Source: Myxococcales bacterium
GTDB lineage: Bacteria; Myxococcota_A; UBA796; GCA-2862545
Length of the DNA stretch: 64,000 bases
Assembly: GCA_019634415.1 (NCBI GenBank)
Contig: JAHQVJ010000100.1
Span: 62,001-126,000 of the forward strand
Direction: 5' to 3'
In this document: positions 24,935 to 33,338 of the stretch, one piece after another
Numbering within the stretch: position 1 is the stretch's first letter
Layout of the letters: every line of letters begins with the position of its first letter
Position numbers and translations under genes: made by a program
The notes under the pieces: generated by a model
Told to the model about the DNA's origin: nothing
Seen by the model: only the letters and a program-made list of their open reading frames with translations
The model's database searches: none

Positions 24935-26991
24935 TCCGCCGCATCGTCCTCGTCGTGGGTGCGTTCGCACTCCTCGGGGTGCCCCCGCTGGCTCAGTGGT
25001 GGCTGACTCGGCTCGACGTCGTGCCGTTTCAGGCAGTCGCCAAGGCCTCGCTGGAGCGCCGAGACCTGTTCCTGAGCGCACCGCGGACTGGACACTTCGC
25101 CATCGAGGAGATCCCGGACCGGTTCGTCGAGCTGCTCCTGGAGAAGCCCGAGGAGGGCGCCCCTCGTCGGCGAGCGCGGACCTGGTTTCCATCGACGTTC
25201 CTGTGGGCGCCGAGTGTGGTCACCGACGCCACGGGCCACGCCGAGGTTCCGTTCACCGTGCCGGATGCCCTGACCGAGTGGCGCGTGCTCGGGCTCGCCA
25301 TGACGGAGCATGGGGAGCCCTCGGGCCAGATCTTGCGCTTCTCGTCGGGCCAGCCACAGCAGGTCCGTCTGTGGCTCCCGCCCAGAGCGAGGGTCGGCGA
25401 CGAGATCGCGCTGCCGATCCAGGTGATCAACGACGGTCCCGATCCCGTGGCCGCGCCACTCACGGTCGATGTGGATGGCCGCGTGGTGCACTCGAGCAAG
25501 GTGCGCTTGGCGTCGGGTGAGGCCACGACGGTGACGGTGCCGATACGGGCCGACACACCTGGACGGCGATCCATCACGGCACGCTGGACGGAGCTGGACG
25601 AGATCCGGCGGCCGCTGACGGTGGAGCCGCGAGGGTGGGTGTCTCGAACGGTGCTCGGCGGCCCGGTGGTGCCGCGGCGGACGATCCGCGTGCCTTCGGG
25701 TGAGCCGGGCTTCCTTCGGCTGCGGATGCTCGCGGTCCGGGACGTCCTGGAGCGGGCGCGCGCCGTGTCCCACGGGTCTGCGGACCCCGAGCACGCCGTG
25801 TACCGCTGGGCGCTGGCCTGTGTGCTCGAGGACGACGCGCTCCGCCGCAGCGCCTCCATCGCGATCCCCGTCGACCACGACCTGGAGTCCTTGCAGGTGC
25901 TGGCCACGCTCTCGGGCATCCGCTGCTCCACTCACGCGTCGCCGTGGCTCCGAGACCGGTCGCACGAAGCGCATCAGCTCGCAGACGGGAGCTGGACGGT
26001 GCCGAGCGGAGCGCCGCTGTCCCACCTGCTCTCCCTCGCCGCCATTCGAACCGTGGCCGCGAGCTCCCAAGCCGTGTCGCTGCAGAGTGCGAGTCTCTTC
26101 GAGCGGCACGGGGACCGGGTCACGGACCCGTTCTCAGCGGGGTTGGTGCTATGGGCGGGCCTGCGCGACGAGGGGCTCGAGGAGCGCTTGCGGGAGCAGG
26201 TGCGGTCCGGGGCGCGAATCGAACCAGACGGCACCGTGAGGGTGCTCGGCGAGGGGACGCGTCCGGACGGCCGTCGTGCGACGGACGTGGACGTGCTGGC
26301 GGCGGCGGCCCTCGGCATGCCGCCTGCGGAGGCGGCGACGTACCGAGCCGCGCTGGCGGGTCGTCTGGATCCCGCGACCGGGTGGGGGGATGCCATGTCG
26401 AGCCTGCTCGCGATGACGGCCATGGCTGGTGCGCCCCCGGTGCACTCCGCCACCTCGTTGCACCTGGCGGGGCCGGATGGCGTGCAGGGCAGCGTGATGG
26501 TGGGGCAGGAGACGTCGGTGCCCCTGCCGGGGGACGCCCGCGTCTACACGCTCGCTGCAGATGGCCCGGCGTCCGACGTGGCCTGGCAGCTCGTGGTCGA
26601 GCGGTGGCACCGACGCGACTCGGAGAGCCCGCGCCTCGAGGCCACCATCCGACGTCCACGGTACCTAGCGCTCGGCACACCCGGGCTGGTGGAGGTGTGG
26701 GTCTCCGCTCCGCGAGACGTCAGCGTCGACGTGCACCATGCGTTGCCCGCCGGCGTCGATCTGGTGCCGGGAACCGCCACCGTCGACGGTGAGCCGGTGG
26801 ACGCGCGGACGGTCGACGGTGGGGTCACGCTCTCCCTTCGCCCCGGTCGACCTCAGACGGTGCGGGTGCGGTACGAGGTCCGGGCGACCTTGGCTGGGAC
26901 GGTGCACGACGGAGGCGTGCGGGTCGGGGACGCCGAGGAGCAGATCTGGCGTGGTGCAGCAGATGCGTGGCGTGTCGTGGGTGGGGGGTGA
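24931..26991 (+). CDS. alpha-2-macroglobulin-like protein, C-terminal half (A2M domain, no thioester)
   Basis: 686 aa from ATG 24931, which overlaps the previous stop. An N-terminal membrane segment, IRRIVLVVGAFALLGVPPLAQWWL, is followed by the A2M core RTWFPSTFLWAPSVVTDATGHAEVPFTVPDALTEWRVLGLAM (about residues 85-125). A helical region around 280-500 corresponds to the thioester/alpha-alpha barrel domain, and the end is receptor-domain-like (VRVRYEVRATLAGTV). The thioester motif CxEQ is nowhere in the chain, so covalent trapping is impossible and a non-covalent role is implied. Together the two genes give about 1,670 aa, the usual total length. Confidence 0.78.
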   Translation: MIRRIVLVVGAFALLGVPPLAQWWLTRLDVVPFQAVAKASLERRDLFLSAPRTGHFAIEEIPDRFVELLLEKPEEGAPRRRARTWFPSTFLWAPSVVTDATGHAEVPFTVPDALTEWRVLGLAMTEHGEPSGQILRFSSGQPQQVRLWLPPRARVGDEIALPIQVINDGPDPVAAPLTVDVDGRVVHSSKVRLASGEATTVTVPIRADTPGRRSITARWTELDEIRRPLTVEPRGWVSRTVLGGPVVPRRTIRVPSGEPGFLRLRMLAVRDVLERARAVSHGSADPEHAVYRWALACVLEDDALRRSASIAIPVDHDLESLQVLATLSGIRCSTHASPWLRDRSHEAHQLADGSWTVPSGAPLSHLLSLAAIRTVAASSQAVSLQSASLFERHGDRVTDPFSAGLVLWAGLRDEGLEERLREQVRSGARIEPDGTVRVLGEGTRPDGRRATDVDVLAAAALGMPPAEAATYRAALAGRLDPATGWGDAMSSLLAMTAMAGAPPVHSATSLHLAGPDGVQGSVMVGQETSVPLPGDARVYTLAADGPASDVAWQLVVERWHRRDSESPRLEATIRRPRYLALGTPGLVEVWVSAPRDVSVDVHHALPAGVDLVPGTATVDGEPVDARTVDGGVTLSLRPGRPQTVRVRYEVRATLAGTVHDGGVRVGDAEEQIWRGAADAWRVVGGG
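26862..26906. repeat. 45-bp direct repeat, parental copy inside the macroglobulin gene
   Basis: This encodes RVRYEVRATLAGTV near the end of the macroglobulin gene. The same 45 bases with three mismatches occur in the same orientation at 28591-28635, on the far side of the MopE-like gene. The copies are 1,729 bp apart. Confidence 0.8.
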
Positions 26992-26993
26992 CC

Positions 26994-28523
26994 TCAGCAG
27001 CTGGGATCGATCCCGTCGCAGTCCTCGTCGACGCCATTGTCACAGACCTCGGTGTTGCCGGGGTAGCGGTCGTCGTCGCCGTCGTCGCAGTCGAGGTCGT
27101 TGCCGACGAAGTCGGGGGGCTGTGAGCAGGACTGGGCGTCCTGCACCGCGTCACCGAAGCCGTCGCCGTCGAAGTCGGCCCACCAGGTGAGGGCCGTGGT
27201 CAGATCCACGTCCGCGTCGTCGTCGTCCACGTTGGTGTCGCAGTCGTTGTCGACTCCGTCGCAGACCTCGGTGGCGTCTGGGTTGACGTCCTCGTCGTCG
27301 TCGTTGCAGTCGGTGTCGTCGGCCACGTAGTTCGAGGGGGGCGCGCACGCCTGTGTGGTGACGCTCGCATCGCCGAAGCCGTCGGCGTCGAAGTCCAGGT
27401 AGTACGTATCGGAGAAGGCAGGATCCAGACTCGGGTCCGCGTCGTCCGCCAGACCATCGCAGTCGTTGTCCTCGCCGCCGTCACAGATCTCGTTTCCGAT
27501 GGGCGACGTGAAGGGATCGGCGTCGTTGCAGTCCTCGCCCAGGATGGCCAGGACGTGGTCGGGGGAGGGAGCCGTGCACGTCGGCTTGCTGGCTGCTCCG
27601 GCTCCGAACCCGTCGCCATCTGAGTCCAGTCGCCACTGAGCCGGTCCCTGCAGCAAGGGCTCGGTGTCGTCGCAGTCGTCGGCGTTGGACACGTGGAACC
27701 AGGGCTGAAAGCAAGCGAACTTCGAAGAGTCGGGGTTGCCGGCCCCGTCGACGTCGGCGTCCTCGTACCACAGGGACTGACCCGCCGTGTCCAAGGTGTC
27801 GTCGGAGTCGTCGGTCAGCTGATCGCAGTCGTCGTCGACGGCGTTGCAGACCTCCTGAGCCGTCGGGTTGATGGTGGGGTCGTCGTCGTTGCAGTCCTCT
27901 CCGTTGAGGACCGTGGTCTCCGTGCTGGGGGCCACACAGGTCACGAAGGTGACGTCGGGGTCGCCGAAGGTGTCGCCGTCCGCGTCCAGGTAGTGGACGG
28001 GTGCCGAGCTCGGATCGAGGAACGGGTCCTCGTCGTCGACGAGCTCGTTGCAGTTGTTGTCGACGTCGTCGCAGACCTCGGTGGCGTCCGGGTTGACGCC
28101 GTCGGACGAGTCGTCGCAGTCCTGCCGGTTGTCGACGTAGCCGGGAGGGGCGAGGCAGGCGGTCACTCCGAATGCAGGATCGGGGTTGCCGAACCCGTCG
28201 TCGTCGTCGTCGAGGTAGAAGATGGCCTCGCGCAAGCCCTCGTCGGCTTGGCCGTCGCAGTCGTTGTCGATTCCGTCGCAGGCCTCGAGGGCACTGGGGT
28301 TCACGGCGGCGATGGCGTCGTCGCAATCGCTGTCGTTGGTGGCGAACCCCCGCAGTACCTCACACACGGGCTGATCCGTGCCAGGGGCTCCGAAGCCGTC
28401 GTTGTCGGCATCGGTGTAGACGACGATCCGTGCGGGCTCCGGGCAGTCCCCGGGCCCCGCTGTCCGATCGCCGCTGCAGGCGACGAGGACTGCGAGGGAG
28501 AGGGAGAGATGACGTGTGCGCAT
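26994..28523 (-). CDS. MopE-type lipoprotein with seven metal-binding repeats
   Basis: 509 aa from ATG 28523; signal MRTRHLSLSLAVLVACSGD. The mature chain is seven units of about 65 aa. Each opens with an acidic loop like YxDxDxDGFG (VVYTDADNDGFG, IFYLDDDDDGFG, VHYLDADGDTFG, LWYEDADVDGAG, QWRLDSDGDGFG, TYYLDFDADGFG, TWWADFDGDGFG). Most then carry DCxDDD..NP.A.EVCDGVDNDCD. Unit 4 lacks the second half. These match the Put_metal_binding motif of MopE-like proteins, thought to bind Ca or other metals. The protein is extremely acidic. The GTC/GTCGTCG-rich DNA simply encodes Asp. It ends 2 bp from the convergent macroglobulin gene. Confidence 0.85.
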   Translation of the reverse strand: MRTRHLSLSLAVLVACSGDRTAGPGDCPEPARIVVYTDADNDGFGAPGTDQPVCEVLRGFATNDSDCDDAIAAVNPSALEACDGIDNDCDGQADEGLREAIFYLDDDDDGFGNPDPAFGVTACLAPPGYVDNRQDCDDSSDGVNPDATEVCDDVDNNCNELVDDEDPFLDPSSAPVHYLDADGDTFGDPDVTFVTCVAPSTETTVLNGEDCNDDDPTINPTAQEVCNAVDDDCDQLTDDSDDTLDTAGQSLWYEDADVDGAGNPDSSKFACFQPWFHVSNADDCDDTEPLLQGPAQWRLDSDGDGFGAGAASKPTCTAPSPDHVLAILGEDCNDADPFTSPIGNEICDGGEDNDCDGLADDADPSLDPAFSDTYYLDFDADGFGDASVTTQACAPPSNYVADDTDCNDDDEDVNPDATEVCDGVDNDCDTNVDDDDADVDLTTALTWWADFDGDGFGDAVQDAQSCSQPPDFVGNDLDCDDGDDDRYPGNTEVCDNGVDEDCDGIDPSC

Positions 28524-28590
28524 AGGGCTCTCGGAAGGCGGCTGGGCATACCCCCATACCCGGACCCGTCCGCGGTCGTCACGCCTGATT

Positions 28591-28635
28591 GCGGGCACGG
28601 TACGAGGTTCGGGCGACCTTGGCTGGGACGGTGCA
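28591..28635. repeat. 45-bp direct repeat, displaced copy of the macroglobulin gene end
   Basis: gcgggcacggtacgaggttc... to ...gggacggtgca repeats the macroglobulin gene at 26862-26906 with three differences. In one frame it still reads RARYEVRATLAGTV. Homology stops abruptly at 28635, and no complete receptor domain surrounds it. It marks the left edge of the decayed patch 28591-29387. Confidence 0.8.
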
Positions 28636-28662
28636 AGGTGTCGGCGCAGGCCCGGCCAGCCA

Positions 28663-28836
28663 TCACTCGTCGGTGACGAGCTGCCCCTGCAGGATGGGGA
28701 CTCCGATGTCTCGGTGGCCCACCACGATCTGCGCTTCCGTCCACGGTCCGAACATGGCCAAGATGTGGTCGTGTTGCTCGGACGGGTCGCGCCCGAACGC
28801 TACCAGCGCGTCCCGTCCCATGTCTGCGAGCACGTC
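28663..28836 (-). pseudogene. orphan C-terminal gene fragment, family unknown
   Basis: The minus frame ...GDVLADMGRDALVAFGRDPSEQHDHILAMFGPWTEAQIVVGHRDIGVPILQGQLVTDE ends at a stop at 28663. It has the strong third-position G/C of real genes in this genome, whereas the plus frame over the same bases does not. Above about 28836 the bias fades and switches to the plus strand, so the 5' part of this gene is gone. The fragment resembles no family I can name. The upstream boundary is approximate. Confidence 0.4.
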
Positions 28837-28844
28837 GCCCAACT

Positions 28845-29387
28845 CGGTGTCCAGGACCAGGACGCGTTCACCAAGTTCTACCGGACCCTTCCACCGTGGG
28901 TCGACGAAGTGCCCATGGGCAGCCCCGCCTTCGTGGCTGCATTCCTTCGAGATCAGCAGGGGCGTACGCCGGTGCGAACCGTGGCGGACCGGATGGGCAC
29001 GAACCGGTTCTCCGTCGCGCGATGGCTGTCTGGAGCTGTGGAGCCCCGGTTGGTGTCCTTCCTGGGCATGATCAGGTTCGGCGCGGCCACCGGGGATGGC
29101 GCGTGCAGTCCCGACCCGAGATGGTGGACACCCGGCGCGACGAGGCGTCCGCACGCACGCTCAAGGCCTTCTGGTCGAACGTGGGGCGAGAGCGGATGCG
29201 CGACGGGGCGACCGGGCGCTGGGCGTACACGGTGTGTGCGGTCTCGGAGGAGCAGCTGGCTCGGCTGGAGGCGCTCCAACAGGCGATGTTCAAGCAGATG
29301 CGGGCGATCATCGCGGAGCCCGAGCCAGCCACTGCGGTGGCGCTGCTGAACCTCCAGATCGTCCGACTGGACGAGCCCGATGCCTGA
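28845..29387 (+). pseudogene. decayed HTH protein (TIGR02147/DUF4423-like) with internal deletion
   Basis: Frame one reads DQDAFTKFYRTLPPWVDEVPMGSPAFVAAFLRDQQGRTPVRTVADRMGTNRFSVARWLSGAVEPRLVSFLGMI. After about 29090 the coding signal moves to another frame: TRRDEASARTLKAFWSNVGRERM...WAYTVCAVSEEQLARLEALQQAMFKQMRAIIAEPEP...VALLNLQIVRLDEPDA and a stop. Both pieces suit TIGR02147/DUF4423-type regulators of the Myxococcota: an HTH with RWLSG and PRL..FL, then a C-terminal V..LNLQ.xxL. The first HTH part and the central ~100 residues are missing, so it is a pseudogene. ORF 28896..29387 is only its 3' piece. Confidence 0.55.
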
Positions 29388-29444
29388 GGTGACGCCATGG
29401 GCTGTGTGCGGTGTCTAGCCTCCACCGATCTTCCTGGAGCCGTC

Positions 29445-30182
29445 ATGCGTGCCTGTTCACTGTTGCTCCTCGCCCTGCCTGGTTGCACCATCGTGCTCGA
29501 GAACGACTTCGCCACCAGCACCCTCGAGATCGAGCCCCCCGAGGAATCCACCGCGCTCCAGCTCCGCATGGAGGTCGGCGACATCGACATCGTGTCGGGT
29601 GACCGCCATCGCATCCAGGCCGACTTCGAGTGGACGGGGCAGGCCACCGGCAGCCCCCAGCTGGTCCGTGACGAGCGCGACGGGGTGGCCGACTACGCGC
29701 TGTCCTGCCCCGACGGGTCCCACAACTGCAGGGTGCACCTCTCCGTCACGTTGCCCGACGAGGTCGCCACCACCACTCTCGACGTCGCCTTCCTCGACCT
29801 CGAGACCTTCGGTCTCGCCACCGATCTCGTGGTGCGCTCCGACGTCACCAGCATCGCGCTGTCGGGACACGACGGCGACGTCGACGTGCAGATGGCTCAG
29901 GGTGACGTGACCGCCCTCGACGTCTGCGCCGAGGAGATCTCGGTGCAAGGCCAGACCGCCGACGTGGAGCTCGACGTGTGCGACCGGCCGAGGCTCGTAC
30001 AGGTCGGCCTCGACCTCGGCGACATCGAGATCGTCGTGCCCACGGGTGGCTACGTCCTCGAGACCGACGCCGGAGCCTTCGGGGAGGTCACCCTCGTCAA
30101 CGTGACCCAGGACCCACAGGCCGACGCCGCCCTGCGAGCCATCCTGCGAGAGGTGGGCGACATCGAGATCATGGGCCGATAG
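29445..30182 (+). CDS. DUF4097-like beta-solenoid lipoprotein
   Basis: 245 aa from ATG 29445 (ggag six bases before); signal MRACSLLLLALPGCTIVLE. The body is repeated short strands of the DUF4097/putative adhesin type: LRMEVGDIDIVSGD, LDVAFLDLETFG, IALSGHDGDVDVQMAQGDVTALDVCAEEISVQGQTADVELDV, VGLDLGDIEIVVPTGG and LREVGDIEIMG. The VGDIxI phrase recurs three times at even spacing. Probably an envelope protein; the partner is unknown. It is a normal, intact gene just downstream of the decayed patch. Confidence 0.78.
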   Translation: MRACSLLLLALPGCTIVLENDFATSTLEIEPPEESTALQLRMEVGDIDIVSGDRHRIQADFEWTGQATGSPQLVRDERDGVADYALSCPDGSHNCRVHLSVTLPDEVATTTLDVAFLDLETFGLATDLVVRSDVTSIALSGHDGDVDVQMAQGDVTALDVCAEEISVQGQTADVELDVCDRPRLVQVGLDLGDIEIVVPTGGYVLETDAGAFGEVTLVNVTQDPQADAALRAILREVGDIEIMGR

Positions 30183-30216
30183 TCTGGCGGGACCCATCCC
30201 TTCGGCGGAGGTCCCC

Positions 30217-30804
30217 ATGCAGCACGAAGCCTTCGTGGAGCGCGTTCTGAAGCGTCTCCCGGCGACTCCCCCCACGGACTTCGCGTTCCAGCACTGGAGC
30301 CACGACGGCCGGCCCACCGACGAGGGCTTCGGGATCATGGCCGTGCCCGGAGCCGATCCGGAGAAGGTGATCGCGGCGGTGATGGACGTGGACGCCTACG
30401 TGGGCAACGTCGAGCACGTGGACCAGTGCCGCTCCATCGCCGACGACCGCTTCGAGGGCACGCGCTTCTACCAGCGCGTGTCGATCCCCGTGCTCGGTGC
30501 GGTTCAGCACGAGCTGGTGATCACCGACCTGGGGGAGCGCCAGGGCTATCGGATCGCCGCCTGGGACGTGCTGCGCAGCGAGACGGATGCCCTGAGCACG
30601 CGCGACGGCTTCCGCAGCGACTACAACAGCGGCGCCTGGCTCGCTGCCCCGGGCGTGGTGGGCTACGCCCTGGCCTCGGCTCCCAAGCGCGGCGACGTGG
30701 GCTTCCTGAAGTGGAAGGCGCTGACCACCGGAGCGGACGCCGCGGCCTCTCGGGTGCTCAAGGCGAACATCGAGGGGCTGGTGGCCTGGTCGAATCGGCG
30801 ATGA
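30217..30804 (+). CDS. SRPBCC/START-like protein
   Basis: 195 aa from ATG 30217 (ggagg five bases upstream). The pattern fits a START/polyketide-cyclase helix-grip fold: GADPEKVIAAVMDVDAYVGNVEHVDQCRSI (helix packing on the first strands), FYQRVSIPVLGAVQHELVITDLGERQGYRIAAWDVL, and a long C-terminal helix DAAASRVLKANIEGLVAWS. No signal peptide, so cytoplasmic. These domains bind hydrophobic ligands. It follows the DUF4097-like gene by 34 bp and may share its transcript. Confidence 0.7.
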   Translation: MQHEAFVERVLKRLPATPPTDFAFQHWSHDGRPTDEGFGIMAVPGADPEKVIAAVMDVDAYVGNVEHVDQCRSIADDRFEGTRFYQRVSIPVLGAVQHELVITDLGERQGYRIAAWDVLRSETDALSTRDGFRSDYNSGAWLAAPGVVGYALASAPKRGDVGFLKWKALTTGADAAASRVLKANIEGLVAWSNRR

Positions 30805-30880
30805 GGGCCGTGATTGTTACCCCGGGGATGCCCTCGCGCCTCCATCGGTTACGCGGGCTTCGGGGGCTGGGGATCGTGAT

Positions 30881-31669
30881 TTGGACGTTCGAGTTTCTCC
30901 CAAGAGCTTAGTGCTCGACTTGATGTGCAGCTTGGACCGGCCCGACGTGCCGGTCGCCTCCCTCGTGCGCGCCGGCGCCTTGTTCGACTTCGAGCCAGGT
31001 GCGGTGCGGGTGGCGCTGTCGCGCCTGCGGCAGGAAGGGCTCGTCGAGTCGGTGGATCGGGGTCAGTGGCGGCTGGCGAGAGCCGCCGAAGAGGTGGCGA
31101 GCCACGTGGCGCTGTGGCGTGAGCGAGAACACCAGGTCCGCCCCTGGGAAGACGGCTGGATCGGGGTGTCCACCGGCGGCTTGTCGCGCACGGACCGACG
31201 CGCCCTGCGGCGTCGCTCGAAGGCGTTGGCCCTGTGGGGTTTTCAGCGCCTGCGGCCGGGCCTGTGGGTGCGGCCCGACAACCGCGTGCAGCGAGCACCG
31301 GAGGTAAGGGAGCGGCTGGTGGCCCTGGGCCTCGAGGACTCCGCCCCCGTCTTCGAGATGGGGCACCTCGGCCCGCAGCAGCAGGAAGCCCTGCGACTGT
31401 GGTCGGGCCCGGATCTCACCGAGTCCTATGTGCAGATGCGATCCGAGCTGTCGGACTGTGCAGCGGCGCTGCCCGACATGTCTGCCGAGGAAGCGGCGCG
31501 CGAGGCCTTCCTGCTGGAGGGGCGCGTGGTGCGGCTGCTGGCCTACGATCCGTTGCTCCCCGAGCCCATCGTGGACGTGGCCGCCCGATCGGCCCTCATC
31601 GAGCAGATGCGGGGATTCGATCGCGTCACGCGGCAGCTGTGGGACGTGGTGCTCGACGCAGCGGCGTGA
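30881..31669 (+). CDS. PaaX-family transcriptional regulator
   Basis: 262 aa from TTG 30881. The N-terminal winged helix is PaaX-type: SLVLDLMCSLDRPDVPVASLVRAGALFDFEPGAVRVALSRLRQEGLVESVDRGQWRLA. The C-terminal part (about 95-262), with a WIGVSTGG...WGFQRLRPGLWVRPDNR block and a final helical region, matches the effector and dimer domains. PaaX represses phenylacetyl-CoA catabolism in enterobacteria, but no paa genes lie here, so the target is unknown. No good SD precedes the TTG; GTG 30911 would cut into the HTH. It is followed 31 bp later by the sulfatase-like gene. Confidence 0.82.
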   Translation: MDVRVSPKSLVLDLMCSLDRPDVPVASLVRAGALFDFEPGAVRVALSRLRQEGLVESVDRGQWRLARAAEEVASHVALWREREHQVRPWEDGWIGVSTGGLSRTDRRALRRRSKALALWGFQRLRPGLWVRPDNRVQRAPEVRERLVALGLEDSAPVFEMGHLGPQQQEALRLWSGPDLTESYVQMRSELSDCAAALPDMSAEEAAREAFLLEGRVVRLLAYDPLLPEPIVDVAARSALIEQMRGFDRVTRQLWDVVLDAAA

Positions 31670-31700
31670 CGGTGTGGAGCCGTAGAGGTACCTGGCTCGC

Positions 31701-33338
31701 ATGAGCCGCCTCGCCGTCGGTCTGCTGACCGTTGTCCTGTTGTTCCTGGGGCCCTTCGCCCCGCTGATCTACATGCGGCCGAAGTACGCCACCTGGATCG
31801 CGCTGGACGTGGGCATGGCGCTGGGCGTGTTGTTCGCCCTGCTGTGGGTCTCTGGAGGCTGGAGCCGACCATCCGAGGGTCGCTTCGGCACGTGGCGCTC
31901 CTGGGCCCTGGGCGCCGTCTGGGGAGGTCTGGCCACCTTCGGCTGGCTGATGTCCGGCTCGCGCATCGCCACCAACGAGCCGCTGCCCCTGTACGATCTG
32001 TCGTTGCTGCTGCGCCACGTCTGGATCCTGGGGATGGATCTGTACGGTGCCTGGTCCACGGTGGCGGCGGTGGCGGCGGCGTTCGTGCCGCTGCTGCTGG
32101 CGGTGGCGGGGGCGTGGCTGTTCGGCAGCCTGGAGCGGGAGGCCCGGCAGCTGGGGAAGGTCCGCTCGGGGCAGGCCCTCGCCGGGGTGCTCGCCTTCAC
32201 GGCGCTGGCTGCCTGGCTGCCCGTCTCGGAGTGGCTGGTGCCGTCCCTGACCCGCAACCTCCGCGAGTCCGCCGAGCTGTACGGCCAGGTGCGGTCCGAC
32301 ATCGACGGCAGCCTCGCCGCCGAGCTCGCCACCCTCGAGATCACGCGGCGCCCCGACGTTCACATCTACATCGTCGAGAGCTACGGCGACATCGTGCGGC
32401 GGGGGCGGCTGGCGCGGCACTGGGAGCCCATGGTCGACCGCCTCGACTCGGAGCTGACGGAGGCGGGCTGGGCCACCGCTTCGGGGATGTCCCACGCACC
32501 GGTGCACGGCGGTCGATCCTGGATGGCCGATGCCGCCGTGCTCTTCGGGATCTCCGTCACGCGGCAGGTCACCTACGAGCACCTGATCTCGCTGGTGGAC
32601 GAGCTGCCCCACCTGCCGGGCTTCATGGCCGAGCAGGGCTACGAGACGGTGCTGGTGCGGCCCAAGGACCGGGCGCGACCGGGCGTGGAGCTGGTGAACT
32701 ACTTCGACTTCTCCACGACCGTGTTCTTCGACGACCTGCAGTACCGCGGACCTGTGGTGGGCTGGGGCCACATCCCGGATCAGTACACGGTGGACTACGT
32801 GCACGAGCACGTGCTCGACGGCATGCAGGCGCCGTCCTTCGCGTTCTTCCACCTGGCCACGGCCCACATCCCCTGGCTCGACGCCCCGCCGATCCTCGAG
32901 CCCTACACGCTGTGGCAGCAGCAGGAGGGGCGCACCGAGCCCATCTACAAGGAGCGCAGTCGCTACAGCGAGTTCCGCATGCGGATGTCCCGCTTCAAGC
33001 GGCGCAACGAGGGCAAGCACAAGCCCACCGCCACCGCCGATCCCGAGAGCTACCTCGACAACGTGCTGTACGATCTCGAGGTGCTGTCGAGGCAGCTGGC
33101 GTCAGGCCCGCAGCGAGAGCAGCTCGTGGTGATGATGGGAGATCACCAGCCGCCGCTGATCGCGAACGGCCGGCGTCCCGACGTGCCCATCCACCTGCTG
33201 GCGTCGTCTCCCGAGCTGCTGGAGCCGTTCCTGCAGGCGGGCTTCGAGCGGGGGCTGCGGCCCGCGAACCTGGGCCCTGCCCCCATTCGTCACCGCGATC
33301 TGTTCCCGCTGCTCGCCCGCACGCTGACGATCAAGTGA
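31701..33338 (+). CDS. membrane-anchored sulfatase/alkaline-phosphatase-superfamily protein
   Basis: 545 aa. Four or five membrane segments fill residues 1-175 (LLTVVLLFLGPFAPLIY, IALDVGMALGVLFALLWV, VAAVAAAFVPLLLAVAGAWLFG). A periplasmic sulfatase-fold domain follows: DVHIYIVESYGDIVRRG (first metal strand), SMSHAPVHGGRSWMADAAVLFG (nucleophile region), FAFFHLATAHIPW and QLVVMMGDHQPPLI. The layout is like LTA-synthase or phosphoethanolamine-transferase enzymes, but the substrate is not known. The nucleophile region carries Ser and Gly instead of the usual Cys/Thr-x-Pro motif, so activity is uncertain. It overlaps gdhA tail-to-tail by 8 bp. Confidence 0.75.
   Translation: MSRLAVGLLTVVLLFLGPFAPLIYMRPKYATWIALDVGMALGVLFALLWVSGGWSRPSEGRFGTWRSWALGAVWGGLATFGWLMSGSRIATNEPLPLYDLSLLLRHVWILGMDLYGAWSTVAAVAAAFVPLLLAVAGAWLFGSLEREARQLGKVRSGQALAGVLAFTALAAWLPVSEWLVPSLTRNLRESAELYGQVRSDIDGSLAAELATLEITRRPDVHIYIVESYGDIVRRGRLARHWEPMVDRLDSELTEAGWATASGMSHAPVHGGRSWMADAAVLFGISVTRQVTYEHLISLVDELPHLPGFMAEQGYETVLVRPKDRARPGVELVNYFDFSTTVFFDDLQYRGPVVGWGHIPDQYTVDYVHEHVLDGMQAPSFAFFHLATAHIPWLDAPPILEPYTLWQQQEGRTEPIYKERSRYSEFRMRMSRFKRRNEGKHKPTATADPESYLDNVLYDLEVLSRQLASGPQREQLVVMMGDHQPPLIANGRRPDVPIHLLASSPELLEPFLQAGFERGLRPANLGPAPIRHRDLFPLLARTLTIK

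Noticed and set aside
21131-25192. 1353-aa minus-strand ORF over the macroglobulin gene
   Set aside because: Long only because of very high GC. It is Arg/His-rich with no motifs, and third-position bias belongs to the plus strand, where an A2M is clearly encoded.
26994-28523. GTC/GTCGTC-rich DNA as microsatellite or CRISPR-like repeat
   Set aside because: The repetition follows codons for Asp in a seven-unit acidic protein. Repeats are not identical units with spacers, so no array.
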